Source: Candidatus Altimarinota bacterium
GTDB taxonomy: Bacteria > Patescibacteriota > Gracilibacteria > UBA4473
NCBI GenBank assembly: GCA_020629095.1
Contig: JAHDDZ010000035.1
Span: 1-7,441, forward strand
Length of the DNA stretch: 7,441 nt
Reading direction: 5' to 3'
Positions 6,319 through 7,441 of the stretch are shown here, piece by piece. Within the stretch, counting starts at the first letter, position 1. Every line of letters begins with the position of its first letter. The notes under the pieces are model-generated. The model was not told the DNA's origin and made no database searches. It saw only the letters and a list, made by a program, of their open reading frames with translations. Both the position numbers and the translations under genes were made by a program.

Positions 6319-7441
6319 ATGCACGATATTCGAGTACGATATGCTTGGTCACTTCGCTTCCTCTTTCAGTTAGCGTTTTCTGCTGCCTGGGTTATGGTTA
6401 TCAGTATATGGCTGAAGGAGCATGGAAGCCTTTTGTGGTACTTCATCTTTGAGGCTACGTTTACAATGGCAGGAGGGATAATCGCTCTTGGCATCTTACC
6501 GCAAACGAACCGAAAAGGATTTTTGCTGTTTATGCTAAGTGTAAGCGGATTATTGGCTATTGCAGCACTAACTGCTTTTCGAGGAACATGGCTGATGCCA
6601 TTTCTGTTGCTTGGTGCAAAATCAGGCTTTTTTGCTCATGTCAGTAGCGGTTTGCACCGCCAGAGCGAGGGCCTCTTTTCACCATCTGAGGCGCGAACAG
6701 TTATGCCAGAAATTGAAACAGGCATCACATATGGCTCTCTTTTTGGGGCAGTTTTGACTATTTCACTCCTACAAATTGGAAGTGGATGGACACCAATTTG
6801 GGCATGGGTTGGCATTATAATTTGCCTCATTTTAGGCGTTTTATTCCGAACACAAATCGTCGGAGATGTCCCTACTTTACGAAGTCATCCAGCATTTAAT
6901 TTACACCCATCCAGCTCGCTTCAGGAAGCAATTCAGCTTATATCTACACGGCCAATTATTCGATATAGCGCGCTTCTTCTTATCGCTTTTGGGGCAGCAG
7001 GAGCGATCATTGAATATGGATTTTTACAAGAATTATTGTCGCATTCTGGCGGACATACTGTTTCCCTGGGGCACATTTTTACAGAGTTAAAAGCGAGTAT
7101 TTTGGGTACTCTAATTTCAGGGGAATCGCATCCTATGGTAGAAGAAGTACACCACGTGAGTGAGGCGATTTTTGCCCACAGCAGCTTGGCGCACGAGCTC
7201 GGGATTTGGCACATAGGCTTTGCTGCGATTGCTCTTTTTGTACAAAAAGTAGTGACCCCAACATGGGTTCGGAAATTGGGTATCATCCCTGCTAGACTCT
7301 ACTACGGTGTTATGCTTGGGGGCACAATGCTGATGAGCTTTGTTGGTCTTTGTTCTCCTAGCGTTCTGCGGCTCATCATGCATTCGACCCATAGCTTGGG
7401 CGAAACCCCTTACCATATTTGGTACTATAGTCTTTCTCACA
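6319..7441 (+). CDS. MFS-like membrane transporter, possibly nucleotide (ATP:ADP) transporter-like (3' end outside window)
   Basis: From ATG 6319 the frame stays open for 374 codons to the window edge, with no stop and strong membrane character. Segments lie at about 15-32, 38-59, 67-86, 91-109, 133-153, 158-176, 213-235, 295-312 and 322-345, an MFS-like layout with a hydrophilic loop (177-212) after the sixth. Three stretches resemble the nucleotide transporter (NTT, ATP:ADP antiporter-like) branch: SPSEARTVMPEIETG with GSLFG (121-142), SLQEAIQLI...PIIRYSALLL with IIEYGFLQ (200-237), and ALFVQKVVTPTWVRKLGI (305-322). This likeness is from memory of family patterns, not an alignment. Such proteins import or exchange nucleotides in host-dependent bacteria, but many relatives have unknown substrates. 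A His-rich loop (about 236-294) is unusual. No Shine-Dalgarno sequence precedes the start. The existence of the gene is much surer than its substrate. Confidence 0.85.
   Translation, partial: MHDIRVRYAWSLRFLFQLAFSAAWVMVISIWLKEHGSLLWYFIFEATFTMAGGIIALGILPQTNRKGFLLFMLSVSGLLAIAALTAFRGTWLMPFLLLGAKSGFFAHVSSGLHRQSEGLFSPSEARTVMPEIETGITYGSLFGAVLTISLLQIGSGWTPIWAWVGIIICLILGVLFRTQIVGDVPTLRSHPAFNLHPSSSLQEAIQLISTRPIIRYSALLLIAFGAAGAIIEYGFLQELLSHSGGHTVSLGHIFTELKASILGTLISGESHPMVEEVHHVSEAIFAHSSLAHELGIWHIGFAAIALFVQKVVTPTWVRKLGIIPARLYYGVMLGGTMLMSFVGLCSPSVLRLIMHSTHSLGETPYHIWYYSLSH

Noticed and set aside
6933..7286. A 117-codon minus-strand open frame, along with another at the window end (7117-7440).
   Set aside because: Both are antisense to the long membrane-protein frame starting at 6319, whose regular hydrophobic segments make it the real coding strand.

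Overview
The window is a dense stretch of bacterial chromosome with six genes, all on the + strand, separated by gaps of only 15 to 70 bases. The first (transketolase, 5' end missing) and the last (membrane transporter, 3' end missing) run off the window edges. No tRNA, rRNA, CRISPR array, insertion sequence or phage gene was seen. TGA and TAG both act as ordinary stops here, so there is no sign of a recoded UGA.

Layout: (1) 2-571, C-terminal part of a thiamine-diphosphate-dependent transketolase; (2) 599-1354, a YdfG-like short-chain dehydrogenase/reductase; (3) 1392-3599, a class B penicillin-binding protein (PBP2/FtsI type) with all three transpeptidase motifs and an unusually large N-terminal region; (4) 3615-5483, a complete UvrC nucleotide-excision-repair subunit; (5) 5523-6248, an unrecognised protein with about six membrane segments; (6) 6319 to the window end, a polytopic membrane protein read by hand in an uninterrupted frame, with MFS-like layout and some resemblance to the nucleotide (ATP:ADP) transporter family.

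Organism: the proteins are clearly bacterial and G+C content looks moderate. None of the five visible start codons has a well-placed Shine-Dalgarno sequence. Two genes (uvrC and the six-segment protein) have an extended -10 box (TGC followed by TAGAAT or TATAAT) ending exactly 6 bases before the ATG, which predicts leaderless mRNAs. Together with the divergent, enlarged PBP and a possible nucleotide transporter, this would fit a streamlined lineage such as Patescibacteria/CPR. That assignment is inference and no marker gene in the window settles it.

The genes do not form one pathway: carbon metabolism, redox metabolism, wall synthesis, DNA repair and membrane transport sit side by side. Promoters inside the uvrC to transporter stretch suggest that at least the last three genes can be transcribed separately. 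I do not see a clear new multi-gene system. The points most worth a second look are the matched leaderless promoters, the His-rich loop in the last protein, the unrecognised membrane protein and the duplicated motif in the PBP head domain.
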